This document shows, one piece after another, positions 15,001-24,988 of a DNA stretch of 64,000 nucleotides; within the stretch, counting starts at the first letter, position 1, and each line of letters begins with the position of its first letter. Under the pieces are notes generated by a model. It did no database searches and was not told where the DNA came from. It saw nothing but the letters and a program-made list of their open reading frames with translations. This DNA comes from Antedon bifida (taxonomy: Eukaryota > Echinodermata > Crinoidea > Comatulida > Antedonidae), in contig OY727103.1 of NCBI GenBank assembly GCA_963402885.1, positions 16,394,085-16,458,084 on the forward strand, in the 5' to 3' direction. A program made the translations under genes and the position numbers.

Positions 15001-17951
15001 TGCGCAAGAAGCGCGCGCAACGGTTATAGAATCGAGAAATTTAAAAAAGAAATTTAATGAAAACGAATCAAAAACAATAATTATTGTTTGAAAAAGAAAA
15101 ATTAAGAAATTACTTTATTGAATCATTTTAAAATGAAATAGGCCTAAAAGCAGACTGAAACTTTAATCGAAAATATTGAATCTGAATTAAGATCGTGTTA
15201 ACTGGATTTGCATTTAAATACATGCAAGTATAAAAATAGACCTATAGTACGTACTTTTAGGCCTAATTGAAGAAAAAGATTGAGAATTTGTTTGATTGAA
15301 ACACTATTTTAAAATGAATTAGGCCTAAAGAGATTAAAACTTCAATATAAAAGATTGAAATTGAAATACGATCGTGTTAACTGAATTGACGTTCAGTCTG
15401 AAAATTTAATTGAAGAAAAAGATTGATAATTTGTTGGATTGAAACACTATTTTAAAATTAGCGACTGAAACTTCAATATAAAAGATTGAAATTGAAATAC
15501 GATCGTGTTAACTGAATTGCCGTTCAGTCTGAAAATTTAATTGAAGAAAAAGATTGATAATTTGTTGGATTGAAACACTATTTTAAATAAGAGACTGCAA
15601 ATTCAATTTAAAAGATTGAAATTGAAATACGATCGTGTTCATTGGATTGGCATTTATAAATGGGACTCGAGTACGCAATTGAATACACATCCTTAGCCCG
15701 GTTAAGTTCGTTCCTAGTACGATGGTTTGTTTAAGGACAACCCCACCGAGTAGTAGAATGTTTGAGGTTGACTGCACAGGAATAAACAACACAAATCCCC
15801 AAAATTAAGGATGAATAAACAATCGTCCAACGTAACAAATGAATACCTTGGTTTAGAAATGACGTCTGTCGTTTTAAATATAATTAATAAAATAATCTAT
15901 TTCTCATGCAAAAGATGGGTTGTTTCAAATTTAAATAATTAATTAAAACACAAAGTAAGTGATAATGTAAAATGTTTTAAAAAGTTAGAACCCACAGAAG
16001 AAACAACCCATAACCATATTTATTTTCAAACATAAAAAAAATTAAAACAAGCAAAATTACTAGTTTGAATCGAAAAAAACCGTGGGTGAATATTGTTGAC
16101 CAAATAAAAAATATCATTTGAAACCCACGAACCTCTCAATTACAACGTAGGCCCTAAAACCACTTTACAAAGTGTATTGTTTCAAAATAGGCCTAAGCGT
16201 TTAAAACAAGTATAGGCATAACGAGATTTTTTTTAATACACGTTGGCCAATACTTTAATATTCCCAAACTTGTTGCCCAAAGAAGATAATCGCTTGCCCA
16301 GAAAACAAAAAACGTATAGCCACTACCAAACTCACTTCCTATATTCTCACAGTTGTTGCCCCAAGTATTACTAGGGCAATCACATATGTATGACGTGCCA
16401 GAGAGAGAACATGTCCCGTCATTTTGGCACGGCTCCGAAGCGCAAAAATCCTGTGTTGTTAATATAACTGAAGATCGAAGAAGTCAGAAACATATTACTG
16501 CATTTAGATTTTCCATCATTTTCTAAACTACACATAGCGCAAATGGCAAGATGTAAGTTTACGCTGTTTAGGCGCGCCTACGACATGAAATCTCTTCAGA
16601 TCTGAACACATTGGCAGAAATCAGTGGTGGATCAACGCTTTTGAAATAGGGTCTCAGGGCCTAAAGATCCACGTATCTTAATCACTATAGACAACTGCTC
16701 CGCATATACGTTTCAATTAATTTCACACACAAAATAGTAAAGTTGTAAAGTGCATTTCTTTAATAATTAATAGTACTTTGTAAAGAAATCAAATACCTGA
16801 GTGTGCGAAGGACTGTGATCTAATTCCTATCCAGAATATCGTCTCAGTCTGAACAACGGTCATCCTAAAAAATAAGATTGTAGGCCTTATTAATCGTTGT
16901 CCGTTAAAGCGGGAGCTAAATACATCGAGGATGTCAAGTTTGAGGATGGATGGACCCTCATTGTTATCATCGTAATTGCCATCCTCATCCTTCTATTGCA
17001 ATCACTATAATAATAGTATAACTATATTAAAATGCCTATCTTTTAAACAGCCTACATCCCTGCCGACAGTTTTGTTTTCGTTAGTGATAATAATATGCCT
17101 AGCTAGTACGGCCTACATACATAGATTGAAGACAACTTACACCATATACACATCTCCATAATCGGCTGACGGCAACCAGTTAAATGTCCTAGTACCTTTG
17201 GTATTACTGTTACTGTGTGTAACACTGGTAGGAATGGTAGTGGCACCCGTACCCGTTGGTGGACATGCTAATGTTTTAGTATCAGCTGGATTGGTAGCAG
17301 CGACAGTAGTCCATTCCCCTACAATCATGTTATCTGATACTCTTCTTGCTTGAAGTAAAAATCCTTGAAACAGGACCCCGTTAATTCCAGTGATCTGGAC
17401 TGTTAAAATCAAAATTACATTTTTTTCATCGGTTTCATAATCAATGCGTTCTTATTCGTATGTTACTAACGTTTTCAGTTGTAGTTTTGAAATAACGAAT
17501 AACTAACGGTTATAGGCCTATATATACGGTATATACATACCGTATTCTCAGTAGGGGAAGGATCTAGCGGGAGAGCGCTAATAATAAGCTGGGGCGCGGA
17601 TTCTCCTCTATGATTTGATGCATTGGCAATTGACGCCTTGAGTAACGCCCCTTAGTCTAATTACTCTAACGAAATAGCCGGAGAATGAGACAATGTTGTA
17701 CCATCGAATCCATGGTATACCATACCTTGTAATGAGTTTCCTGTGATATATTCTCGTACTGAAGTTGGAAAATTAATAACCAAATCATACGGGACAGAAT
17801 TGTCTGCTGGGTTCTGTGCAGACGGAGACCCCGGGTGCGTAGGCGTCATCGACTCGCATGCCGAAAGCGGGGCTCCACCAGGATTTCCAAAGCAAGTTCG
17901 GCACATCAAGCTTAGTACAGTTAGAACAACCAATACTTGTAAATTCTCCAT
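1..17951 (-). CDS. Reeler-domain and multi-EGF secreted/surface protein (5' part, 25 exons)
   Basis: Probably a secreted or membrane-tethered adhesion protein (fibropellin/Notch-like EGF array behind a reeler domain). Exons: 17726-17951, 17141-17399, 16797-16864, 16336-16467, 13773-14129, 13074-13205, 12380-12505, 11192-11305, 10975-11088, 10498-10608, 9836-9949, 9362-9436, 8824-8901, 8186-8263, 7713-7823, 7163-7291, 5730-5852, 5192-5302, 4583-4699, 4281-4397, 3862-3978, 3070-3186, 1769-1885, 1164-1280, 1-101. All junctions are AG/GT and in frame, giving about 1087 codons. Exon 1 has an N-terminal hydrophobic signal ([17 protein letters not shown]). Exons 1-3 form the reeler domain ([38 protein letters not shown]). 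Exon 5 holds three EGFs; most later exons hold one six-Cys EGF (pattern [14 protein letters not shown]). Introns after exon 3 are all phase 1, which allows exon shuffling. The 3' end and any transmembrane segment lie outside the window. Gene identity beyond the domains is not certain. Confidence 0.9.
157..320. mobile_element. Short inverted-repeat element (MITE), GCTCTGTCTAC family, copy 1
   Basis: The ends are GCTCTGTCTACA and TGTAGACAGAGC, near-perfect inverses. The interior carries the family motifs TGGTAGTGATATG and CACATAAAGTTTGAT. It has no reading frame and lies in the last intron visible here of the reeler-EGF gene. Other copies in this window are at 3441-3578, 42331-42478, 59988-60120 and 62076-62176. 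Confidence 0.8.
3240..3330. mobile_element. Remnant of the TTGACCAATCA inverted-repeat element
   Basis: The arms TTTGACCAATCATGATGCG and CACGATTGGTCAAATCA flank a short loop, followed by CTTGCGTTGTA. The same core occurs in fuller copies at 18755-18890 and 22765-22906. It lies in an intron of the reeler-EGF gene. Confidence 0.55.
3441..3578. mobile_element. MITE, GCTCTGTCTAC family, copy 2
   Basis: The right end GATAGTGTAGACAGAGC is well conserved. The left end (TTCTACACTACC) has lost its first bases. The interior reads in the opposite sense to copy 1 (CATATCACTACCATATTTGG). It is intronic in the reeler-EGF gene. Confidence 0.7.
4050..4132. repeat. AACCTCTATT / GTGTCC dispersed repeat, copy 1
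   Basis: The motif AACCTCTATTCTGGGGACA opposite GTGTCCTTTAAATAGAGGTT forms inverted ends about 85 bp apart. Related copies, more or less complete, lie at 5898-6012, 20376-20560, 26560-26640, 51186-51297 and 58438-58520. It is non-coding. Confidence 0.6.
5345..5574 (-). mobile_element. tRNA-derived SINE
   Basis: On the minus strand the head (5574 down to about 5500) carries an A-box-like TGGCTTGGTGGTTATG and a perfect B box GGTTCAAGTCC in tRNA order, then a non-tRNA body ending near a T-rich tract. It has no coding potential; the tRNA half is too diverged for a functional tRNA. It lies in the intron between two EGF exons of the host gene, in the same orientation. A body-only relative lies at 12884-13000. 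Confidence 0.7.
5898..6012. repeat. GTGTCC dispersed repeat, copy 2
   Basis: It begins with TACAGTAGAATATGGACACC and ends with TAATAGTGGTTGTACTGTA, diverged inverse ends of the same family as 4050-4132. It lies in a 1.3-kb intron of the reeler-EGF gene (5853-7162), which otherwise shows only AT-rich sequence. Confidence 0.5.
7385..7660. repeat. Degenerate GATGACAATGAGGTCA minisatellite
   Basis: Tandem units on the theme AATGAGGTCA / AATGATGATGACAATGA occur in two blocks, 7390-7480 and 7545-7650, in an intron of the reeler-EGF gene. The open frame across it on the minus strand is a product of the repeat and is not a gene. Confidence 0.7.
9140..9382. repeat. Tandem duplication (about 120 bp) covering the 3' end of an EGF-gene exon
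   Basis: The block with TTAACTAAGTTAGAATTTC, the A-rich middle and AGCTGACAAAAGTTACCAA is present twice, at about 9170-9258 and 9285-9380. The right copy includes the real splice donor of the exon at 9362-9436; the left copy carries a donor-like duplicate with only the last bases of the exon. A further run of AACTAAGTTA units lies just to the left. Confidence 0.7.
12884..13000. mobile_element. Headless fragment of the same SINE family
   Basis: It shares GGTTTCACAAGACATACACG...GCTCTACAAAAGCAAAGTCT with the body of the SINE at 5345-5574 but lacks the tRNA-like head. It is intronic in the reeler-EGF gene. Confidence 0.5.
15130..15665. repeat. About 130-bp tandem repeat, 3-4 units, in intron 4
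   Basis: The segment AAGATTGAAATTGAAATACG recurs at about 15351, 15482 and 15612, each with GATCGTGTTAACTGAATTG and ATTGAAACACTATTTTAAA, giving a period near 130 bp. A more diverged unit starts near 15130. The remainder of this 2.2-kb intron (14130-16335) shows no other recognised feature. Confidence 0.75.
16797..17951 (-). other. Reeler domain region of the EGF protein (exons 1-3)
   Basis: Three exons encode the signal peptide and a reeler fold (about residues 23-184). The Cys after the signal ([11 protein letters not shown]), the PYDLV strand, the [10 protein letters not shown] core, a central Cys (LACPP), [16 protein letters not shown] and a final MTVVQT strand follow the family order. 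The phases are 1 (exon 1/2), 2 (exon 2/3) and 1 (exon 3/4), so only the reeler-to-EGF border fits the phase-1 EGF series. Reeler domains are known from reelin, spondin-1 and invertebrate defence proteins. What it binds here is not visible. Confidence 0.85.
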
Positions 17952-18299
17952 TTTCTGTAAATGTTTACTATCCTACGCAGGCCTAACTCAGTGTTATAGT
18001 CAATACACGGTAGAAGGTTGATGCCTAAATGGGAGTATGCTAAATCATGCGAAGCATAACACAATATCAACAAGCATAGCACGCTTCATTTAATATATTC
18101 AATAGCAATATTTCTTTCACATTGTCACTAAATCGGCTGCGCCTAGTACTCCTATGGAATTCCTGGGTTGTGATACTACAAAAGCCTGTTCTATTACACA
18201 TAAATAAAGCCACAAACTTATATTGAATTTTCATAGTATGTTTATCGTCAACTATATTTGTAATGCACCTACACTAGGCCTACTCTACTTTTTCTAAGG

Positions 18300-18755
18300 T
18301 CTACACAAGGACAGGATCATAAAACCATTGACCTATTATATAGGACCATGATGAAACTACCACCATTGACAAGATAAAAGCGATAAACAATGTAGTAGGC
18401 TATTATGGTTGTCAAAAGGGTGTGAAATTTCAAATGACGCTAATATCAATTGGAAACGCAGTCAGTCCAGAGAACTTTGAATTTCGATCACTTTTGGTCG
18501 TAACGTTTCAGGAAAAGTGTAACGAAATGTCCCGGGCCGAATCATCCTTGGGCAAAAACATCCCTTATTTCTACTACACAAGGACAGGATCAGTAAATGT
18601 TGGATTGCCCACGCTACTGCCACCATTGACAAGATAAAACCGATAAACAACGTAGTAGGCTACTATGTCATAGTTGTCAAATGGGTGTGACATTTCAAAT
18701 GTAAACAATGGATGACTATCAATTGGAAACTCGATTAATCCTCTCAAAGTTCAGA
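18300..18755. repeat. Diverged direct duplication upstream of the reeler-EGF gene
   Basis: The sequence CTACACAAGGACAGGATCA followed by CCACCATTGACAAGATAAAA, GTAGTAGGCTA and ATATCAATTGGAAAC occurs at about 18300-18470 and again at about 18573-18735. Open frames here are short and unsupported. The position, 350-800 bp upstream of the gene's ATG, leaves a regulatory role possible but unproven. Confidence 0.6.
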
Positions 18756-18890
18756 GTACTTTACGCAACGCAAGGACATAAACGCAACGTAAGCGTGTTG
18801 ACCAATGACAAGAGTTCGAATAATCCATCACTTGTGATTGGTCAACTCACATACGTTGCGTTACGTCCTTGTGTTGCATCTCTAGTGGGA
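18755..18890. mobile_element. TTGACCAATCA inverted-repeat element (MITE), full copy
   Basis: Arms of about 55 bp: ACGCAACGCAAGGACATAAA...GTTGACCAATGACAAG on the left and CTTGTGATTGGTCAACTCAC...GTTACGTCCTTGTGTTGCAT on the right. It has no coding frame. The related copy at 22765-22906 shares the GTTGCGTTACGTCCT and AGTGGGAACC ends. Confidence 0.75.
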
Positions 18891-19019
18891 ACCCAGCCGT
18901 TAAGGGAAAATGTTCACTGGATAACATAAAGCGTGGTTCCCACTTGGACCTAACGAAATACGCGCATTCGATATTTAGGGCAGATCGTTTTAAAAAATCA
19001 GAGAGGTGTAGCATGATTA

Positions 19020-21232
19020 ATATGCCAACCATATAAAAGAGGTTAGGCTTGAGCACAGATGTTGCCTACCATAATGTAAAATGGAATTCAATAAAATAAT
19101 TAATTATATTATGTATGCACGGACCATCACACATACGGAAGAAGTAAGCCCAGGACATACTGCCAACGTGTCAAAAATAAGAGAACACAAGAAAAAGAAG
19201 AAAAAAAATTACGAAAAAGCACGAAAGAAAAACGAAAAAGACAAAAAAGAAAAAGAAAAGAAAGAAAGGGGAAAAAGAACACAAGAAAAAGAATTTTAAA
19301 AATACGAAAAAGAACAAAAGAAAAAATGAAAAAGAACGAACAAAAAAATAAAAGAAAAAGAGAAGATTAGAAAGTAAAAGAAAAAATAAAAGAAGAAATT
19401 GAATTTTTGCAAATATTTTTAGTTGAATGTAATTTAATATCCTATATTTGGTTGAAGGAGCAGATTGATTAATAAATACATTTTTGTACTTAATTTATTC
19501 GTTGACAAGGTGTAGTAGCCTACGGGCTATCATAAACCTGCGCATGTGCAGTAAAATAGAAAAAACTTATTAATGGTGGCAGCATGTAAGAATTCCTCAC
19601 ACGCGATAAACCGTTTTGTTAATAGAGAGGTAAGTGGACGACCCTGGCGCTATTGTCCGTGGATGATTGGGACAAATGAGATACCTTCGAAAATCAATAG
19701 AATTCACAAGGCGAGAAAACAAGGCAAGTTTTTATCAAACAAACGCAAAGTACTGGTAATTAAACAACATTTACAATTGAGTGTGTGAACGAATATTAGG
19801 GCGACGGCGGCGGAGTGTGATCAAGAAGTGTTATATGCCTATGTTATATCGTCGTCAGTTAGCGGAACATTACCGATACAAGTTGGTCCTTATATCCGAG
19901 TGTGAGACGAATCTACAGGAGTATTATGATGTCTTTACCATATCATTGTCAGTTTGTGGAAGAGACTGGTGAGAGTTGGTTATACATCGAATGAGCGGTT
20001 GTGATAGACTTATTGGCAACTAAATATTGCTCTAAAATGGATGCGTCACTGGTTTAGGGAAAAGGTAGGTTTAGGCCTACTAAGTTTTCTATAGCTTAAT
20101 AAAACATTGGAATAGTATATAGGTAAAGAATAAAAACAACGATGTGTTGGCTGTACCATGGCTGTAGAAGATGACAATTATACACCTTAAACTAAATGCA
20201 TGGGCAATTAAATCCTCGATAGGTATACAATGGAGGTATACATTATTTTATACCTCCATGAGTCTTTATTACGACGTATCAATTACGCCAAGCTATAAAA
20301 ACATTGAGGTTCAATTCGATATAATTATGTAAATTGTTTCAAGTTGAAATTGAAATGTATAATTTACACATAAATAGGCCCCAATTAAGGGGACACCTTC
20401 GGGACCCAACAAAGAGGCCCTTTAATATTCCATTAATAGGGGTTGGTACTGCCGTAGTGTTTAAAAATATATATTTCCCCTCGTTTGTTTCATATGAAAC
20501 TGTTCCTTTAACAGAGGCATCCGCTGAATAGGTGTCCCAGGAGGGGTTCTACTGTTATGTAAATATGTAGTACATTTTGCTTAAGCATTTTAATAGTGAA
20601 ATGCAGTATATTTAATCAACCAATATACTAATGAAAAGAAACAAACCATAGTTATTTCATTTCAGATGAAAAGTATTTCACATGCTTTTGTTGTAGGCTA
20701 TACTAGACTAGACACATCTCTAGAGATTATACGCCAGCAGGGTAGTTTTCCCCGAAAATGTATCCCATGCACGGGTCCGCTTATCACGCCATTGTTACGT
20801 GATCAACGTGTTTAAACACATTAATTTGTTTTATGACTTCCGTAATCCACCTAAGTCTGCACATTACCAATGTACATATTGTTCCATTCTTTTTCCGCAG
20901 GTCACCTTAAGGTTTACGAGAACAGACGACAGACACCCTCTTCTAAAATCGTGATTTATTCGCGTTGGCATGACTACAAGTACTAAGTACTGTGACATTA
21001 TAACTGGCTGTCTGTATTTACACAGAGAATGCAATATAAACATATATATTTAATTGTGACAATAACTCACTGCAGGCTACCAACTTCAAGAACCTGGACT
21101 TTGCGACACTCAAGGGTAATTAATGCAACATTAACTAACATAAGTCAACAGCATAAGTATCAGTATTTGCAATCCTTATCGTCTGCGATATTAATCACCA
21201 AACAATAAACTTATGCATTATGATTTTAATCC
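19020..21232. other. Gene-free stretch between the reeler gene and the orphan frame
   Basis: It holds a purine-rich low-complexity tract (19180-19390, AAAGAAAAAG theme), a GTGTCC-family repeat (20376-20560) and otherwise unique AT-rich DNA. Short overlapping frames at 19573-19972 have no recognisable domains or splice context, so I do not call them. A 5' untranslated exon for the downstream plus-strand frame could lie here, but I see no decisive signal. Confidence 0.5.
20376..20560. repeat. GTGTCC dispersed repeat, copy 3
   Basis: It contains AATTAAGGGGACACCTTCGG, GGGACCCAACAAAG and a right part GGTGTCCCAGGAGGGGTTCT, the same family as 26560-26640. The short open frame across it comes from the repeat. 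Confidence 0.6.
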
Positions 21233-21949
21233 ATGCCTAGCCCAAACGAATGCCTCAGAATGAACAAATTAGAGGCGAAACCACGGCTAAAATCCGGGCG
21301 GATTAGGACAAACAGCACGTCAGTTACCGTTTCAAAGACACCGACAAATCGACGATCATTGTCTTCGTCATCGGCGACGACAGAATCGCCACCATCAAAT
21401 TGTGCGACCATTTCAAGGACATCCAGTAGTGCGACTGTGTCGCAACTTTCTGATAATACCAACAATGGCCGATCAACTCAAAAATCACCTTCTTACACAA
21501 ATCTAAATAGGACATCTATTACGAACCGTTCCGGACATACAACCCCTAGTTCTGAAGTTGGAAACGACGAACAAAGTGACACAAAAACGAATAAATTACT
21601 ACGTATGCCAGAACGTCGGACAGATAAGACATTTATCTATATGTACGACGAGAAAGAAAAAACGAGTAAAGAAATTATAGTACCGAATAATCTACACGTG
21701 ACGTTACCAGTTCTTGTGCAATACGAAATTACAAAAGATACGATAAGGCAAGTTACGGATGCGGCGGCGGCGACCAAAGGCGGTGCCGCGTGCGCTGAAA
21801 CTGATCTGCATTTGATGAGCGACGACGTGCATTCAAACTCGCAGTATGTTATCCCGACAGCGGAACGTTTGGTTTCAAATGAGGAAGATGAAATGAAAAA
21901 CAAAGGTGCTCGAATTATGCAATGGTTATTAGAGGTACAATGCGACTAA
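21233..21949 (+). CDS. Orphan Ser/Thr-rich protein, 238 aa, single exon
   Basis: I do not recognise this protein. It is the longest uninterrupted frame in the window outside repeats, and is richer in G+C and CpG-containing codons than its surroundings, as expected of real coding DNA. Residues 1-110 are low-complexity and Ser/Thr/Asn-rich with many basic residues (probably disordered). Residues 125-238 look more ordered: IYMYDEKEKTSKEIIVPNNL, VLVQYEITKDTIRQV, an Ala/Gly stretch and a C-terminal GARIMQWLLEVQC that could form a helix. There is no signal peptide or membrane segment. The ATG is the first in frame. Two AATAAA signals lie about 670 bp downstream. It could be a complete single-exon gene or the last exon of a larger one. 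Confidence 0.55.
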   Translation: MPSPNECLRMNKLEAKPRLKSGRIRTNSTSVTVSKTPTNRRSLSSSSATTESPPSNCATISRTSSSATVSQLSDNTNNGRSTQKSPSYTNLNRTSITNRSGHTTPSSEVGNDEQSDTKTNKLLRMPERRTDKTFIYMYDEKEKTSKEIIVPNNLHVTLPVLVQYEITKDTIRQVTDAAAATKGGAACAETDLHLMSDDVHSNSQYVIPTAERLVSNEEDEMKNKGARIMQWLLEVQCD

Positions 21950-22616
21950 CTTAATTTTACAATTCGAGTTTGGTCTTGAAACGGATCCGATACAATGTGC
22001 TTTGACGAAACTAAACCGAATTTCCAACAACAAGAACATTTCTGGGCATTTAATCTTTGCTTTACAGAACTTCGTATTTTAGGCCAACTTTCATAATTTG
22101 TTGAGTTGTTACTGCAGTAACTACTTATAAAAACTTCAGTAGGCCTAACCTAGGATTTTAGTTTGTTTCAAGTGTATGAGGCATTTACTATAGCTTTTAA
22201 AACAGGTTAAAGAGGAAAATGAGTGAAATACTGCAGTAACTGCATATTTGATCCCTTAATTAAAAATCGTTTGTGGTCGGTTACCAGTGGCCGTATTCAC
22301 AATTCACATTTACATTTTTTCTGTCTATAAGTGATAAGAAAAATCCTCGGTGAGGAAATCTCTCACCGAACTTGTCAATGTCAATGTCGAACTTGTCGTA
22401 CCGTAGGCCCTACCTTATATATAATTATTTTAGGCCTGTTATAAGGCCACTTGTAGTAGTTTCCAGAAATATAGATTCGAGTTTAAACAGTGTGTTTTTG
22501 TGTGTGATAATTTTAATAGAGCCGTTCGTGTTTTGCAATTTTTGACAAATGTATTTTGAATGAGTTTTATGCGAATAATGCTCAAATGTTTTAGACAACG
22601 AATGGCGTGTTGAAGA

Positions 22617-22626
22617 AATAAATAAA
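22617..22626 (+). terminator. Overlapping polyadenylation signals (AATAAATAAA)
   Basis: Two overlapping AATAAA hexamers lie about 670 bp beyond the stop of the orphan 238-aa frame on the same strand. They fit a 3' end for that gene, but such hexamers are frequent in this AT-rich window. Confidence 0.4.
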
Positions 22627-22764
22627 GTTTATATTAAAGATCTTATTTGGAAATGTATTATTTATGTTTTTAGAATCAACAAAACATATATTTTGCTTGC
22701 TTTACGTTTAGGCCTACGTTGTTTCGGTCGATGTACCATGATTTTATAGCGATCTTTCGCCACT

Positions 22765-22906
22765 AAAGCTTCGTTGCTACTAGGACGCAGCACAATGACG
22801 TAGAAGCAACGCACGCGAGTTGACCAATCACGCGTGACTGTTTGAATAATTGCTTGAGATTGGTCAAACCATTGCGTTGCGTTACGTCCTAGTGGGAACC
22901 AAGCTT
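22765..22906. mobile_element. TTGACCAATCA inverted-repeat element, copy with AAGCTT ends
   Basis: The left part AAGCTTCGTTGCTACTAGG and the right part CGTCCTAGTGGGAACCAAGC are diverged inverses. Inside, GAGTTGACCAATCACG faces GAGATTGGTCAAACC. It is non-coding. Confidence 0.7.
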
Positions 22907-22969
22907 AAACGACTATAACGCAGTCATTGAGAGTGGTTCTGCTTACGCTAAAAACAAACGAATATCGAC

Positions 22970-23120
22970 GACGGGTCGCGTTTTCCCGTACGTTAGTTCC
23001 TCCATCGGTTCGTTTCGGCCTCCGCAATCGACTCTTCGGTAAGGCCACTCACCGATGCGTGAAAACGTACACAAACCGCGAGCGATTTTTTCCCGTACGT
23101 TAGTTCCTACGACGGGACAA
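22970..23120. repeat. Direct repeat of TTCCCGTACGTTAGTTCCT
   Basis: The 19-base string occurs twice about 110 bp apart (near 22982 and 23090) in a GC-richer patch with several CpGs. The short plus-strand frame at 23055-23264 across the second copy has no recognisable content and is not called. Confidence 0.5.
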
Positions 23121-23984
23121 CTGAAATCCGACAGAGAAGGGTTCGGACCGATGAAAACAATTCTGTCTTGTCATGACATGCATTGTTTACTAGAAGAATG
23201 GAACACGCACAATGTAAACATAGACGAGCATCTTTTGTTGTGTAAAGCCATGTCTCTCAAGTAATACTGTATAAACAATTATTACAGGAGTTCCGTGCAT
23301 ACGAATATGTCGGCCGGTGTCACGGGTACTTAAGATATTAATGTAAAAGACAATTTATTTTCGCTCGCCATTAATATTCGCGACAATCATGAAAGCCACA
23401 AAATTGACAAGAGCGCATATACAGCATTCTTGATTAATTTTGTTAAATAAACAAATAATATTTTAATACGTCTTGAGAATTTGCGAAACTTAATTTTTGT
23501 TGGTTATAATTATCACGAAATTTAAAGAACTAGACTGCAATACATGCAAACGACAATAGAGGACAGTAGAAATAAAGGGCCACATAAATAAAGGGCTTTT
23601 ATATTGGGCCTACTTTTATATTGATTAACGATAATCTATCATGAACGAAGCAAATAGACCGTAAAACATAAAACACAAAATGAATGCGCTTTTTGAATAA
23701 CAATTCGTGCTAAACATTCTTTGCTTACAAATTCTTTGAACTAGTAAACCTATTGAGATTGTTATTGGCTTGTATGAATGCAATAAAGGCAGATCAAGTT
23801 TATGGGGTTTGGGGAAATACCCGAAATAACTTTTGTCTATCTTATAGTTCTACCCCTAGTGATAACTTATCTCTCCATAACAAACAAAAAATCCTCTGTG
23901 TGGAGTCAATAATGAGCGAGAACTGATAGCACATTAGCCTGATTTTACCAGAGAGCATTCTGGGTACATCCCGATTACAACGGC

Positions 23985-24425
23985 AATACAACCCAGCTAC
24001 AGCGTCACTAAATCCAGCTACAGCGCAACTAAAACCCAGCTACAGCACCACTACAACCCAGCTACAATGTTGCTACAGCCCAGCTACAGCGCAACTAAAA
24101 CCCAGCTACAGTGTCACTACAGTCCAGCTACAGCACAATAAAACCCAGCTAAAGTGCCACTAACTACAATCCCGCCACAGCGCCACTACAACCCAGCTAC
24201 AGCGCCACTACAACCGAGATACAGAGCCACTACAGCCCAGCTACAACGCCACTACAACCGAGATACAGAGCCACTACAGCCAGCTACAGGGTTACTAGAG
24301 CCCAGCTACAGTGTTACTACAACACAACTACAGTGTTACTACAACCCAGCTACAGTGTTACTACAACCCAGCTACAGTGTTGATACAACACAGCTACAGT
24401 GCCACTACAACCCAGCTACAATCCA
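23985..24425. repeat. CCCAGCTACAGCGCCACTACAA minisatellite
   Basis: About twenty degenerate units of 20-24 bp on the theme CCAGCTACAGCGCCACTACA. The plus-strand frame across it is a repeat artefact (Gln/Leu/Tyr-rich). The unique flanks hold no gene down to the AUH stop codon. Confidence 0.9.
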
Positions 24426-24988
24426 ACGATTGTTATACTGTATCTGTATTCAAAAATTAGGTAAGCATTAAAAAATCAATAATTTATAATACTAATTTAG
24501 TATCAGCTATATTTATCTGTTCTAATGTTTACACAATGACAACATAATGGGTTGAATCAACCAATTATTTTTGATAACAAGACAAAGAATCATTGATAAT
24601 GTTTTCTTTATTCATCATGCATTCGATAAGGATATTCACCTAGCATTATAAACTTCCCCAAAGCTTGTAGCCACAAGAAATAAAGTGGTGCGGTTTTCAC
24701 AAGAAAAGTGAATAATCTCTGCTCAAGCCACTGGGTTGTCAAAGGCCTCTGGGAAAAGTGGTCAGGTTGAAACCTTACCAACCGTACTGGTGGCTACGGC
24801 TCTGTTTTTGGAAGTTTCTTATCATCTGGCGTATTTGATTTAGAAACCTTTGTGCTCAACAGAAATTTACCAGTTTATTTTGAATCAAAATTCCATCATG
24901 ATAAAAAATCTTTTTCAATAATGCTTTTGCTCTCTTAAAATATTATAAGTCGCATGCTTTTTTTTCCCCAACTCTTTAAAAAAAAAAT

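Noticed and set aside
19081-19299. Lys/Glu-rich 72-aa frame
   Set aside because: Purine-rich low-complexity DNA always reads as Lys/Glu; no start or splice context.
24154-24471. 105-aa Gln/Leu/Tyr-rich frame
   Set aside because: Lies wholly in a 20-24 bp minisatellite.
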